Assembly: GCF_963966145.1 (NCBI RefSeq)
Contig: NC_091051.1
Span: 22,010,001 to 22,074,000, forward strand
DNA from: Tenebrio molitor
Taxonomy: Eukaryota > Arthropoda > Insecta > Coleoptera > Tenebrionidae
Length of the DNA: 64,000 nucleotides
Direction: 5' to 3'
The notes beneath the pieces were generated by a model. That model was given only the letters and a program-made list of their open reading frames with translations. It was not told the DNA's origin and did not search any database. Positions 9,058 to 20,805 of the stretch are shown here, piece by piece; the first letter of the stretch is position 1, and every line of letters begins with the position of its first letter. The translations under genes and the position numbers were made by a program.

Positions 9058-9647
9058 CAGTGCCTTTTTTTTAACGCTGGTCGTAGGGATTTACATGACA
9101 AAAACTTTTGATCGTGTTAATAAGCTTTTTAGCAGGAATTTTTAAGTGAAATTTGGCAGAATATTAGATTCGTATTTTATATATCAATTTCAGTTTATTT
9201 TATACTACAGAATAAAATAATTACGGAATTAATTTTAAAAAAAGTACTTTTAATTTATTACATTATTTTTTGCCCAGGTTTTATAATCGTTAGACAGTTA
9301 CAAAATGTTCGACAAAATTTTTATGATCGTCTTGGTTAGTGTCTTGCGGCCGGTAGAAGACAGTTTGAACAATTTATGAAATGAAAATTAAAAAATAATT
9401 AAAGTTCTTGAAGTAGAATTTTATTTATTTTGATGTAATTATGATTTCATACGTTTTATGTTTATGAAATAAAACTGCACATTTTTCAAAGTCTCCCATT
9501 CAATCATTTCTTTATTTGAAAAGGTGTCCATTGAAAATTGTTACTGTTTGACGTTTGTTGAGTTTACATTACGTCAGCCTACTTGGCAAGCCACGTGGTA
9601 AATTTAATAAACCTGTTTTTGCTCTAATTCCGTGATTATTTTGTTTT

Positions 9648-10666
9648 GTACTATGGCGGCCAAAAAATTTCGGCCGTCATTTTTCCGTCATTTCAAAAAA
9701 ATCGGTGTAGTCCATTCCTTATTGTCATTATGATTGATGTTTTTACTTGTCACTTTTGAAAGTCAAGCAAGATTACGCAATAGCCCTTTTATGACGGTTG
9801 TTGAAGGGGTAAATACAAGCAAATACAACGGAAAGGAGCGGTCGATTTTCGGCAAACATATGGGCATGGATTTTAGTAGATAGACCTGGGCTAATGTTGT
9901 CTCTAGAAGATCGGCTCAACAGTGATGTTTATGTTAGGATTCTTGAAGACGTGATGATGCCTTTAGTTTCAAGAATTTTTCCGAATTTTAACTTCATATT
10001 TCAACAAGATAATTGTTCAATGCATTCAGCACATAGGGTAGCAGAATGGTAGCATAAACGTTCTTGATTGGCCAAGTCGCAGTCCAGATTTTTGGTTCGT
10101 AATTTGCAACAACGACAAGTGATTCGGAATAGGGCAGAACTTTTGACTGCGATTACTAATGCATGGCAATCATTACATAGGAATTATCACAGAGATTTAT
10201 GCCTCTCCATCTCGCGTCGTGTAAGACGAGTTATTGACGCCAATGGAGCAATGACCAAGTATTGATTTTAAACTTCATTCATTTTATCTTTTGATTTAGC
10301 TAAGTACTTAAACAAAAATAAATGTTTCATTTCCTTGTCTTTGCCTTAATGTTTTTCGTTTGATTTTTTAAAAACTACGGCATACTCGTGTAATTTCCAC
10401 GGTTCTCTGTTTGGTACTTTAATCCAAAAATAGCCGCAAGTCTGCCTCTAGTCTCTAGTGCCACTAGCGACTAGCGGTCGTGTGGTAATTGTGTAAGAGT
10501 GGAACTTGTCCTTTGTATTCACAAAATTTGAACTGATGGACTGAATGACAGATTGTCAAAATGACAATAACGATAACAAAACGAGGTTATTGGTGCTTAA
10601 GGGTAGTTTACACTTCATGTCAGGGCCTTGAAAGTGACGGACGAAATTTTTTGGCCGCAATAGTAC
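9648..10666. mobile_element. inner Tc1-like element with GTACTAT / GGCGGCCAAAAAATTT ends
   Basis: The inverted ends match the ends of the copy at 13522-13867, so it is a repeat family in its own right. It encloses transposase fragments. Confidence 0.6.
9840..10265 (+). pseudogene. decayed Tc1/mariner-type transposase, C-terminal half
   Basis: Conceptual translation shows the second-aspartate region (FQQDNC followed by HSAHR) and, after stops and a frame change, a WPSRSPDF-like segment and a C-terminal tail ending at 10265. The order matches Tc1/mariner DDE transposases. Several stop codons and at least one frameshift make it inactive. The first catalytic region is not recognisable. Confidence 0.65.
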
Positions 10667-10813
10667 GATGGGCCGAACTGAAATTGATTTATAAAATACT
10701 AATCTAATATCCTACCAAATTTCACTTAAAAATTCCTACTTAAAAGCTCATTAACAGACCCTAAACTTTTTAGCATGTAAATCCCTATGGCCAGCGTTAA
10801 AAAAAAGGCACTG

Positions 10814-11535
10814 TATAGTGTACAGGTGGCATGCGTTGGAATTTGCACTCGAGCTAATGCAATCAAGGTGAACTAAAAGGACTTCTATCTTCATTTTGGA
10901 TAGGATTCTTGTTCAGAATACAGGACTATGAAATTTTACTAACAATAGCTATCTTATAAACAGTGTTCGGACGGATTTAGGCGATTTAAGTAGTGGGGGA
11001 CGATTTCATGAACGTGCGGCACAGTACTTGCAGGGCGTCGGGCCCAATGTAATTTCACGATTTAATAATGGTTTGTCGGTTTTTTGAAGTAGTACAAGAC
11101 TCGACAGATTACCTGGCGTCTTATGGTTTGAATATTGTATCCATTATTATTTGATAATTTATTTTTTACTTTACAACCTTATCGAATTTTATTCAAATAA
11201 ATTCGCTAAACACTTGGGACGCCACCGGACATTGCTTCCGTCTCACGCTGAATAAAAACGCAACAAAACCTCGGCAAAAACCATACAGTCGACCTGTTCA
11301 GCAATAAACACCATCGCAAGTCGTTTTAACTAGCATTATTCCGTGCGCTGATTGTATTTATAATATGAAACCACATCAATTGTGAGCGATTAGTACTTGG
11401 GCTACTTGGTTAGCGTTTTTGCATGCAATTACATTAGGAACTGATTCTCCGCTTCCTACCTAACGCCTATTTGAATCCGATCTCTGCTTATAAAATAGGA
11501 TACACATAATTACTTTGACTTGGTCACCTGATATA
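10814..11535. other. intergenic stretch with possible transposase scraps
   Basis: About 10970-11120 reads, with breaks, like the helix-turn-helix end of a Tc1-type transposase on the plus strand. The rest shows nothing. Confidence 0.3.
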
Positions 11536-11781
11536 CACTGCTCAAAAAAATTAGGGGAACACTTTTTTCGAAACCTATAACTTTTTAAATAATAGTTCTA
11601 GGCAAATCAAATTTGGTATACTTCAACGGCATATATTTAACTAAAGAAAATTACAAAAGCAATTTTACAACTCTTAGTTACTTCTAAGTTATACTTAAAA
11701 ATGTAAATTAATAACGCAAAACAAAATGGAAACGACTATCATAGTATCGAGATAGTCGGGTTTTCTCTGGATTGGTAAGGT

Positions 11782-12988
11782 TTAATACTGTGTATGCCCT
11801 CTACGAGTACGAATCACTTCCTCACACCTGCGTGGCATGCTTCGCACTAGTCTGCGAAGAGATTCTTGGGGTATGCTTTCCCATTCCTCAATCAGGGCTT
11901 GTGTCAGTTCCTGTATGGTTAGTGGTGGATTACGGCGCTTGCGAACACGTCGGTCAAGCTGATCCCACACGTGTTCAATAGGATTCAGGTCAGGACTTAA
12001 CGCCGGCCATTCCATGACCTGAATTCCACGTTCTTGTAAAAAGTTTCTGGTGATGCCGGCGGTATGTGGCTTTGCATTGTCCTGCATTAGGATGAAATTT
12101 TGACCGACGCCATATGCAGCAGGCACCACATGGTCCTCCAAGATATTTTCATATATAATATACCAAGGGACAGATATATTGCTGGAAATTTTTTCTAGCA
12201 GTCCTCCTTGGACTGCAAGAAAAAATGTCTGGCAATATATATCTGTCCCGAGGTATATTCGGAAGAGAATCGCCCGAAAAAATTACAATTACGTCGGAAA
12301 TTTTCCCTAAGGAAATTTTCCACTTAATTAAATTGTGATTGGTTGCTATTCAAACAATGCGGAGTTGTGATTTGTCAATATAAATCATGTGACATTTGAG
12401 GGCGATTCTCGATGTAATTCATGGCATTTAGTCTACCAGGAACACCAATAAGATCAATTCTGTTGTCTATACTGATTCCAGCCCAAACCATCACAGATCC
12501 ACGACCAAATCTATCCACTTCCTGTATAGTAGCGGCTCTGTAGCGTTCATCAGGACGTCTATATACACGTACTCGACCGTCGCAACGAGTTAAACGAAAT
12601 CTGGACTCGTCTGTAAACAGTACAGGCGTCCAGTGACGAAGTTGCCAATCTCTGTGATCCAGAGCAAACCTCATTCGCGCTGCTTTGTGATGCTGCGTAA
12701 GGCGTGGTGCGTGGACAGGTCTTCTTGGTTTCAAATTCGCTTCTTTTAATCTGTTTCTAACAGTTTGATCAGAAATTTCTATTCCATGTGCTCGTCTTAG
12801 GTCGTTTAGGAGGTCTCGTGCTGTGGCAGTACGCTTACGTAGAGAGGAAAGGACAAGAAATCGGTCTTGATTTTGAGTAGTTTTTCGATTTAGACCTTGT
12901 GCAGCTCTTCTAACATATTGGTCCCTGCTAACGTGTCGAATAGAGTGGCCGTGCTGAATAAGGGCGACAGCACGAGCAACTTGCACTT
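11782..12988 (-). pseudogene. Tc1-like DDE transposase, interrupted
   Basis: The N-terminal block (12986 to about 12410) contains the second helix-turn-helix region and the first catalytic Asp in LFTDESRF. The C-terminal block (about 12150 to 11782) contains LMQDNAKPHTA with the second Asp and DLNPIEHVWD with the Glu. The frame is broken by an insertion at about 12152-12410, between a NYIEN and an LEDHV segment. The first HTH also looks deleted (about 20 codons missing after HVSR) and no good ATG is left at the N-terminus. All three catalytic acidic residues survive, so the copy was probably active before the insertion. Confidence 0.85.
12152..12410. repeat. insertion of two hairpin sequences in the Tc1 transposase
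   Basis: Contains a palindrome at about 12161-12260 (arms CCAAGGGACAGATATATTGC) followed by a second unit bounded by GAGAATCGCCC (about 12265) and its complement (about 12400). Together they split the transposase frame. No coding capacity. Confidence 0.65.
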
Positions 12989-13521
12989 CACAAGATGCCT
13001 CATTTTACTTCTAATCACGCTTCTAATCAACGAAAATTTATTTGTCATCTTTAGTAGGATTTCATACGTAAATTCAAAGCATACTTGACATTCTTTCCAT
13101 TTTGTTTTGCGTTATTAATTTACATTTTTAAGTGTAACTTAGAAGTAACTAAGAGTTGTAAAATTGTTTTTGAATTTTTTTTTAGTTAAATATATGCCCT
13201 TAAAGCATACCAAATTTGATTTGCCTAGAACTATTATTTAAAAAGATACAGGTTTTGAAAAAAGTGTTCCCCTAATTTTTTTGAGCAGTGTACTTTGACT
13301 GAAGTAAAGTTGCAATACGAGAATTAGAAAAATCTTTCAGTGATGATTAACTGTCAGCTAACAATAACAAAATAGTGAGTGACAGTGAGTGATCACAAAA
13401 CTTCAAAACTAGTAACTTTTTTTAAAGGTTGGCGAAGCAACGTTGTCAGACGTTAGTGGGCCATTCCACAGACCACTTTCTGAAGTCAGTGTCACGGCCT
13501 GTTAAAATAGAGACCGCCTTG

Positions 13522-13867
13522 GTACTATCGCGGTCAAAATACTTTGGTCGTCACTTTTTGACACTTCAAATGTAAATCAAGTATTAATGTCAATATACAT
13601 GACAATTTTAAATTATTCTTGTCAAAAATATGGCACCTTCAGTTTTTGATAAATATAGAATCGTCTTACTTGCTTCTGAAGGTTGTTTAAACCGCGACCA
13701 CGTTGATCTTTTGCTTTTGAACCCTGCCTCCGCAGCTGGGATTTACCCCACCCGTATGACACTGATAGATTAAAATAATTTTGACAGTAGTAAAAAATAA
13801 GGTTAAACATCCTAATCCTTTTAATTGACAGACAATGACGGCCAAAATTTTTTGGCCGACATAGTAC
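13522..13867. mobile_element. short Tc1-like derivative (MITE)
   Basis: Inverted ends GTACTAT followed by CGG(C/T)CAAAA match the inner element at 9648-10666. The interior on the plus strand keeps a short stretch resembling the start of a Tc1-type transposase (near 13630-13750). Internal deletion derivative. Confidence 0.7.
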
Positions 13868-16209
13868 TCATATTTTCAACTCGATTAATGACAAAATCAA
13901 TGTTTAATTCGGAACTACACGGTCAAAGTACGCCAACGGGAGGTTAGAGATGGAGGTAACAAACTCTCGGCCGCGAGGGGACTCAGAAGAATTATCTGAA
14001 TAATCTTGAGATCAACCGACGTTTATAGATATTCGGGGTATTAATGAACGTCAGACTATTTCGCCGACCAAGCAAGAGTGACAGAGCGTCTCGGGGTCGT
14101 ACGATTAGCATCACTAAACCGCAGAAGCAAAGATTTAGATCCACCGTCCCCAACCAACCGTTTCCCGACAAAACCCCGAAGTCCCTATAACCTCGACGGG
14201 GGCTTCACGTCAACATCCCGGAGCCGCATAAGCGAAGACTTAGGTCCGCCTCCGCTAACGGCTCTACATAACCGTCGCCCCCACAGAAATTTGACTAAAC
14301 AACCCCCCGACCTCCTGAATGTCACCTAGCCCCCATAGGATCGCACTTACAACATTTTAACTTTAACTCATCCGAAATTCAAACGGTGCTTAACAACAAA
14401 AAATAGGAAAACCCGAGTTGAATTCAATAGAACACAGCGTACCATTAGACAATGATAAATTCAACAAAACAAAACGCAACATTAAACAATGATAAAAAAG
14501 AGGACAAAGCGCAACATTAAACAGTGATCAAATAAAAGAGAACCAAGCGCGAAGTTAAACAATGATCAAATAAAAGAGAACAAAGCACAAAGTGAAACAA
14601 CGATAAACTAAAAACGCTTTAAATGGCACAAATATCGGTAAGCAACATAAATAACGAATACAATAATCGCTGGCAATACTAAACAAACAAACAAAAATGG
14701 CGGGTCGAGTGCCGTTAGACGGCTACTAATTTTCGAAATTAACGGATTGCCTGAAAATTGAACCTCCCGGGAAAAAAACTTAGGGGTAACGCTTAAAATT
14801 AACAAATAGGCGCTTCTCGAAAGAAACAGCATGCAACAAAATTATATCTACAACACACCCTTACCACGTGGTCCTGGTCCCAAAAAAAAAAATCAAAAAG
14901 ACAACGAACGTGGGATAAATTACCCGGGTGAATTAAAAAAACGTCGGATTCCTCACGGGGACACAAAATATCTACTCGGGACGGTATTGATTTTAGAGTG
15001 AAATGTTCTTTTGTTATTAAAGTATACAGCTGCAGCTTCACATCTACTTTTGTAGGAACTTCTCTGGACAAAATTGCATTGTTTCCCACCAATAAATTTA
15101 ACATGTACCGAATTATAGCGCTCACAGTAATTATTGTTAACGTTAAAACTTTGCACATTTTTAATTAGCACGGTATTTATCAAACGCATTACAAAACCAA
15201 ATTAAAGCATTGACTCTTACGACAAAAAAATTAAACAAGATTAACAATTCAAAATGTAATGTTAAGAAGTGAACAGAGGGGAAATGAAGTGATCCAAAAT
15301 GATACGCTGAAGGCGCTTAACCACTAGTAAAATTTACAAAAAGTGCCGGTACTACCAGGCTACATTCAAGGTTTAACAATTCAATGAAATTAAAATGAAA
15401 CTTCCCTTACACCGGGCCTGAGGCTTGGAATCCAATGAGAGTCCCGGGAAGAGTGAGCTGGAGGAAGGTCCTCCGAGTCCCTCTTCCGCCGGTGGTCTAT
15501 CACGCCGTCCGTATCCTCGGAAAGTCCTCGGGGTCCTTCCTCCCCTCGACCCTTCCTAGGAATAAGCGTAAGTAAGTCAGAGTTAGCCCCGGTGTAAAAA
15601 AAGGATAATGAAATGTGATAAAGATAAAAAACCTCCGAGAGCCAGCTGGCGCATCGTTTCTGGCGAGGTCACTTCAGGTCTGATAACGTGAAACTACGTA
15701 AAAGAAATGAGCCAAAATGGCGGACTGAAAAAGAAAGACGCTGAAGGACCTTGCTAGATAAGAGTTGCTCCTGGACTCGGGTTCCTCGGCCAGGGACCGT
15801 CCGGAGTGAGGTCCTGTTCTCTGGTGGGATCCTGGGGGATGACGCCGGCCCAACAGGGTGGCGAAAATGATCCGCTGACGCGTAGGGTCGATGACCCTCG
15901 TGAAGGAAGCCTATATCCGCCGCAACGTACGGTTGGAGTTCCTCTTGGACGATTTCCAAGCCGCTTCGGTCCTCCTCCACGGGTTCGCCAGCACCTGTTG
16001 CACTGAGAAAACACCCCCTAATCTCCCCCTTTCACGAGTACTCGTCGAGAACCTCTAACATGGCGTCTGTTCCACCTTTATATCTTCTCCCCTCCTCTCG
16101 CAAATTTGTCGCGGCTGGCACCGGAAGTCGGGGTCCGAGAGCCCGTTCTGGAACGTTCTCGAACCTTCTCGCATTTACGATTTACCGCGAAATTTAAATC
16201 GTAACAGTA
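13868..16209. other. GC-richer block without a recognisable gene; possible LTR-like sequence
   Basis: Composition is clearly GC- and CpG-richer than the neighbours at 13960-14340 and 15380-16180. Two degenerate units about 104 bp apart (near 14119 and 14223, CCGCAGAAGCAAAGA-like) are visible. On the minus strand a TATAAA near 16080 precedes a GC-rich leader, which could be an LTR or retroelement promoter, but I find no matching second LTR, PBS or coding domain. Short ORFs in it lack recognisable features. Confidence 0.4.
14437..14611. repeat. degenerate tandem repeat, ~38-bp unit, about 4.5 copies
   Basis: Units such as GCAACATTAAACAATGATAA followed by AAAAGAGAACAAAG recur at about 38-bp spacing with substitutions. 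Confidence 0.8.
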
Positions 16210-16432
16210 CAGTTGGCTTCAAAAAAAACGGGAAATGAAATTTAACCTAATGTGAATTGGAAATTTAATTTGTCAATTTATGTCAATTTGTGTCTGTTTG
16301 ACAGTAGTATTAATGACACATAAGTGCAGTTTTTTTAACCTACATTCTAAAAGGCCGTTTCAAACTATAAAAATTTAATAAAATCTGACAGAACTTTTTC
16401 TGACAGTTCCCGTTTTTTTTTGAAGCCAACCG
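16210..16432. repeat. MITE with CAGTTGGCTTCAAAAAAAAC ends
   Basis: Inverted ends read CAGTTGGCTTCAAAAAAAAC and its complement, with TA on each side. Related to the MITE at 39606-39777, which has GGTTGC in place of GGCTTC. Confidence 0.85.
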
Positions 16433-16542
16433 TACCTATGTCTAATGTAGTCATCATATTGTACAGTGGCTCCCATTAATTTGGAAACACCAAGATTTTT
16501 CTATTGTAAATTGTTTGTCACTTTGACAATGTTATTGACATA

Positions 16543-17075
16543 CGGTGTGATCAAGAATGACTGAATCTGTTGGTAACAATGAAATTTACCAAATTTGAAA
16601 TTTATAGTATTGCCATTATAACTTTTTATCTGCTCCGCCCACTAAAATTGACAAATCAGAATCAAACCCAGATTCAATCTGTACAACTTTTCATCACATT
16701 TGCCACGTAAAAAAGTTAAGGTTAGAATTTTGCTGTCAAGTCCACAATTATTGTTTTAGGTTCTAAAAAATAAAATGTCATTAAGACAATTCGAATGTCA
16801 GAAATTTTTACTGTGTAAATCAGATCGTCTTAACAACCTATCTGATTGGTAACTAAGAAAATGAAATGGGCGGGGCAGATAAAATGTTACGTTGTCCTTA
16901 GTATAGCATGAAAGGTCCTTTTTTGTAATAATATAAACGTAACTGACATAACCAAAAATGTTTTCAATGTCGTCTCAAGTTAAAAAATCGTGCCAGTGCC
17001 AATTAGAAGACAAAAAACACCAGTACTTTTCAATTGTTTCATTGCCAACAGACTCAGTCATTGTTGATCACGCCG
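16543..17075. repeat. middle MITE, CGGTGTGATCAAGAATGACT ends
   Basis: Inverted ends flanked by TA. Related in its ends to the MITE at 61284-61514 (CGGGGTGATCAAGAAGGACT). Itself interrupted by a third MITE. Confidence 0.8.
16610..16905. repeat. innermost MITE, copy 1 (second copy at 41000-41308)
   Basis: Inverted ends around TAACTTTTTATCTGCTCCGC. The internal sequence is shared, in the opposite orientation, with the copy at 41 kb, so it is a dispersed family. Confidence 0.8.
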
Positions 17076-17280
17076 TATCAGTTTCGGCTACGACAGTCTG
17101 TTGAATGCGCTCAACGATGACATGGGTGACATGAGTTCATGACATAACGCTTACACTATCAAATATTAGAAATATCCAGTAAACTAGATTAGGCCGGTGT
17201 TTCCAAATTAATGGCCGCCAGTGTACGTATAGTTATAATTTATAAAAACGAAAATATTGATAATATTTGATAATAATTTA

Positions 17281-17603
17281 TTATTTGAATTTTAGAATTA
17301 CTACATTATAGAAGCCAAAAGTAGAAAAATTGTAAATTAATTTTCGTTTTATAAGACCCATCGTAGCAGATGTTCTTACAAACCTATTAAACGAATATAG
17401 GTACTTGGCTCCATGCACTGGAAGGCTTTGTTGAAAACCTTCAACAATTATGTCGGACTCCATTGCATTTGGAGAGCCCGACCAATTTTTGAAGCAAGTA
17501 TGGGTGTGTCAATTTGCCTTTTTTCCGCCAATGTACAAAGCAAACAGAAGATGTTTCGTACCTACACCAATAAACAAAACTTTTCCCGTATGGAACCTTA
17601 TTA
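17281..17603 (-). pseudogene. MULE-type transposase, C-terminal part beyond the 7.8-kb insertion
   Basis: Minus-strand translation shows, with frameshifts, KVLFIGVGTKH, then HTCFKNWSGSPNAMES and DIIVEGFQQS...HGAKYL. This is the expected continuation of the Mutator-like transposase domain whose preceding part is at 25388-26150. The two halves are separated exactly by the TIR element at 17606-25385. Decayed. Confidence 0.7.
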
Positions 17604-17928
17604 TACAGTGAGCGGCAAAAGTATGGAATAAATTCATTAAAAATTAAACAAAAATTTTTTTCAAAAAAATCTTTGGACAGGTCAATTTTAGTTTATAAAA
17701 GTACATATTTTAATACAAAATAAAATTCCAAGCAGTCATTTGTTTTCGAGTTATAACGTCATCGATAGTTTTTTTAAATGGAAACCCCCTAATTTTTTTC
17801 TTGATTCTGATAGCCCTTTTAATTGTCTAAACGCAAGTATAAAAATTTTGTTACCTTACATAAGGAAATTTTTGAGAAAAAAAAAAAATTTAAAAAAATA
17901 GTATATTAAAGTATGAGTGGATAACAAG

Positions 17929-18006
17929 GTCTTTAAAACACGCGCGAGTTTTCGGGCACGACGGCGTAGCCGGAGTGCTCGAAATAGAGCAAGTGTTTTA
18001 AAGACC
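17929..18006. repeat. CpG-rich imperfect hairpin
   Basis: Arms GGTCTTTAAAACAC and its complement surround a CG-rich loop (GGGCACGACGGCGTAGCC). Resembles other CpG-loop hairpins at 23530-23620, 24857-24955 and 25139-25245. Confidence 0.65.
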
Positions 18007-18234
18007 AGTTTTCCACGAATAATTTACGCTATTGTTTATTATACCTGAAATACTGGAAATAAACTAAAAACTTAGAAATAATTTTTGTCGTGATAAATCG
18101 AGAGAGCATAATAATAAATTTTAATTTTGCTTTACACTATCCCACCTCCACCCGGCGGCACGGCAATTTTGTCGGAGTACATACACTATTACGGATATTA
18201 CTATCAAGTAATAGTGCAGTGCTTATCAACATAA

Positions 18235-18885
18235 TTACCGGCGTCTCGCCTCCGCATTTTGACTTTGTTGTGTATTATGTTCTGTGTCAATGTTAAGGAA
18301 CTTCCTCACGATGTGACATGAGTATAATAATATACCTTTTTGAATTTCAACTACCAATGTGTTATTTAAATCCAGAATTTTTAAATTTTTAAAAAGAGAT
18401 TGCGGTACTATTCCCGTTGCTGAAATTACAAGTGGTAAAATCGAAATTTTTTCTAAACACCAAAGATTTCTCATAGCGACGGACAGCTCTAAATATTTAT
18501 TAATTTTTGTGTTATATGTCTGTGTTATATTATGTGAATTTGGAACAGCTATATCTAAAAGATATGCTTGCTTTTGTTGTTTATTTAAAATTATAATGTC
18601 TGGTCTGTTATGCTGAATGTGAATGTCAGTTAAAATTGTTCTATCAAAATATAACTTGTAACTGTCATTTTCCAAACAACTTTCTGGTGTATAACTATAA
18701 TGTGGTTGTGTATTCTTTAATAAATTGAATTTAACAGCTAAATTCATGTGTATAATTTTAGCGAATATATCGTGACGTTTTTTATATTCGCTTTGAGCCA
18801 AAACGGTGCAAGAAGAAATGATGTGTTCAATTGTTTCCCCTTCAGTTCCGCAAATCCTACATTTATCAATTATCGATTGTAAACC
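18235..18885 (-). pseudogene. LINE C-terminus: CCHC knuckle and restriction-like endonuclease
   Basis: A CRICG...EHI...C knuckle lies at about 18800-18880, followed by an ORF ending at 18235. The ORF contains RPDIIILN...YLLDIAVPN, matching the R-P-D...D-x-A/S-x-P catalytic pattern of RLE-type LINE endonucleases. The frame is separated from the reverse transcriptase by a small deletion near 18905, where the copy at 63.2 kb has about 10 more bases. Confidence 0.75.
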
Positions 18886-18999
18886 GCATATGTGTTTTTT
18901 TATAATTTATTACACGATCTTGTATTGCAAATATAAAACCTTCCGTCTCAGGGTGAATGTTTGATTTCTTAAGCCATGCATGAGAGGCCTGAATATTAA

Positions 19000-20805
19000 T
19001 TAATTTCTGGTTGTTCCAGTTCTTAAAAAGTATCTCCCATGTAAAGACTTCTGTTTTAAATTTGCTATTGTGTCAGGTATATTTGGCTTAACAATGTCTG
19101 AAATTATATTATCACTTAAATTTAAAGGTGTGTAGCCTTTATCGGCTGAAACCAAAGCATTGAAAAAGGTGTTATCACGAGCTCTATTGAGGAAATAATT
19201 TTTTAGTGAAGCAATTTGATTTTTTAGCAGTATTTCTAGATTTGAAAAACCCCTACCACCGTTTTCGCGTGGTAAATTAAATCTTTCAATAGCAGATTTA
19301 GGATGGTGTTTACTAAATTTGGTAAAAAGAACTCTAGTTTTAATGTTTATGTTCTGTAAATTAGTTTTGGACCATTTTATAACACCGAAAGAATAGGTCA
19401 GTAATGGAACAGCATATGTATTAACTGCTTTAATTAAATTATTACCGTTTAATTTTGATTTTAAAATAGATTTAATTCTTAAATAAAATTGCTTTTCTAA
19501 ATTTTCTTTTATAATTGAGTGTTGAATATGATTTGATTGATTAATACCTAAATATTTATAAAATTCTCCTTTATTTAAATTTTTAATGATTTCTCCTTCT
19601 TGAGTTATATATTCTAAATGTTCGTAATGACCGCGACATATTGATTGCATTTTACACTTATCAATACCAAAACTCATCCCAATATCATTTGAGAAATTTT
19701 CAGTTATTGTTAGTAAAGATAAAATGTGATTCTTTTTTGATGCATAAAGTTTTATGTCATCCATATAAAGAAGGTGATTTAATTTGGATAGTGTGGTATT
19801 ATTAAGTCTAATATTGAAACCATATCCAGTGCTATTTAATAGATTTGTCAAAGGATTAATGGCTAGACAAAACCATAAAGGACTTAAAGAATCTCCTTGA
19901 TAAATTCCCCGTTTAATTTGAATAGGCTCGGATTTTAATTTATTATTGTTTATTGATAAATTTAAAGTAGTTCTCCAAAATGTCATAACATGAGATAAAA
20001 AGTTAATCAAATCTAAATTAATTTTATAAATTTTAAGAATTTTAATTAACCATGAATGTGGTACTGAATCATAGGCTTTTTTGTAGTCTATGAATGCGGT
20101 ATAAATATTTCTATTATTTTTTCTAGCTTGTTCCATTATTACCGTATCTATTATGAGTTGTTCTTTACAACCAAAACACTCTTTAACACAACCTTTTTGT
20201 TCTTCATTAAGTATATTTAATTTTTGACAATGGTCGTAAATTATTACTTTAATGCAAGATGTCATAATTTTATAAATTGTAGGTAGACATGTGATTGGCC
20301 TATATTTTGATGGATTCTTAGTATCGGAATCTTTTGGTTTCAGATATGTTATACCATGGGCCAAAAACTCTGGAAATGTGTTAGGTTCCCTAATAAATCC
20401 GTTAAAGTGATCAAGTAAGCATTTATGAATACAAGTAAATTTTTTTAACCAAAAGTTATGAATTTGGTCACCTCCAGGGGATTTCCAATTATGTGAACTA
20501 TTAATATTTTTAACTAAAATTTCCAGGCTAATTTGAATATGATGTCGATTATTACTATCTGGTATATCATTTTCTAAATGAGGAATCCATTCTGCCTGAT
20601 TATTAAATTGAACTTCATTTGACCATATGTTTGACCAGAATTCTTTAATTTCGTTTATATTTGGTGTACCATTATTAGTTTGAGTTTTATTATCTGTTAA
20701 ATTTTTGTAAAACAACTTCTCATTATTTCTAAATAGTTTGTTTTCAAATTTCCGTTGTTTATTATTTTTATATCTTTTGAGTCGTTTAGAATAAATATTT
20801 AACTT
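19000..20805 (-). pseudogene. LINE reverse transcriptase
   Basis: Contains SPGGDQIHNFW, the RPITCLPTIYK and FIDYKKAYDSVPH blocks, QGDSLSPLWF, and the catalytic YMDD box (HLLYMDDIKLYA), followed by the thumb and a long C-terminal domain. The frame is open from about 20803 to 19000, then is lost by a frameshift at the position where the 63-kb copy reads through (HGRYFKELEQ). An in-frame TAG at about 20804-20806 separates it from the upstream Myb-like ORF; the sense frame continues on both sides, so one polyprotein was probably interrupted by a point mutation. Confidence 0.8.

Larger units (their letters stand above)
9058..10813. mobile_element. Tc1/mariner-like element with ~140-bp TIRs and TA duplication
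   Basis: Both ends carry CAGTGCCTTTTTTTTAACGC inverted, flanked by TA, and the match extends about 140 bp inward with scattered differences. A second inverted repeat pair (about 9648-9690 and 10628-10666, GGCGGCCAAAAAATTT) sits inside, so this may be one element inserted in another. The interior contains a decayed transposase. Confidence 0.75.
11536..13290. mobile_element. Tc1-like transposon with ~200-bp TIRs
   Basis: Ends CACTGCTCAAAAAAATTAGG are inverted and flanked by TA on both sides (11534-11535, 13291-13292). The two arms stay similar for about 200 bp. The interior holds one transposase gene on the minus strand, broken by a secondary insertion. Confidence 0.9.
16464..17223. repeat. 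outer MITE of a three-layer nest
   Basis: Inverted ends CAGTGGC(T/G)... then TTAATTTGGAAACACC, flanked by TA. It is interrupted by the MITE at 16543-17075. Confidence 0.8.

Noticed and set aside
14078..14329. 83-codon Pro/Arg/Ser-rich ORF
   Set aside because: Produced by GC-rich degenerate repeat units; no domain and no conserved start.
14437..14611. CRISPR-like array
   Set aside because: Contiguous degenerate tandem repeat without spacers, in a eukaryotic context.
15669..16014. overlapping ORFs of 103, 86 and 66 codons on both strands
   Set aside because: GC-rich composition keeps several frames open at once; none is convincing as a gene.
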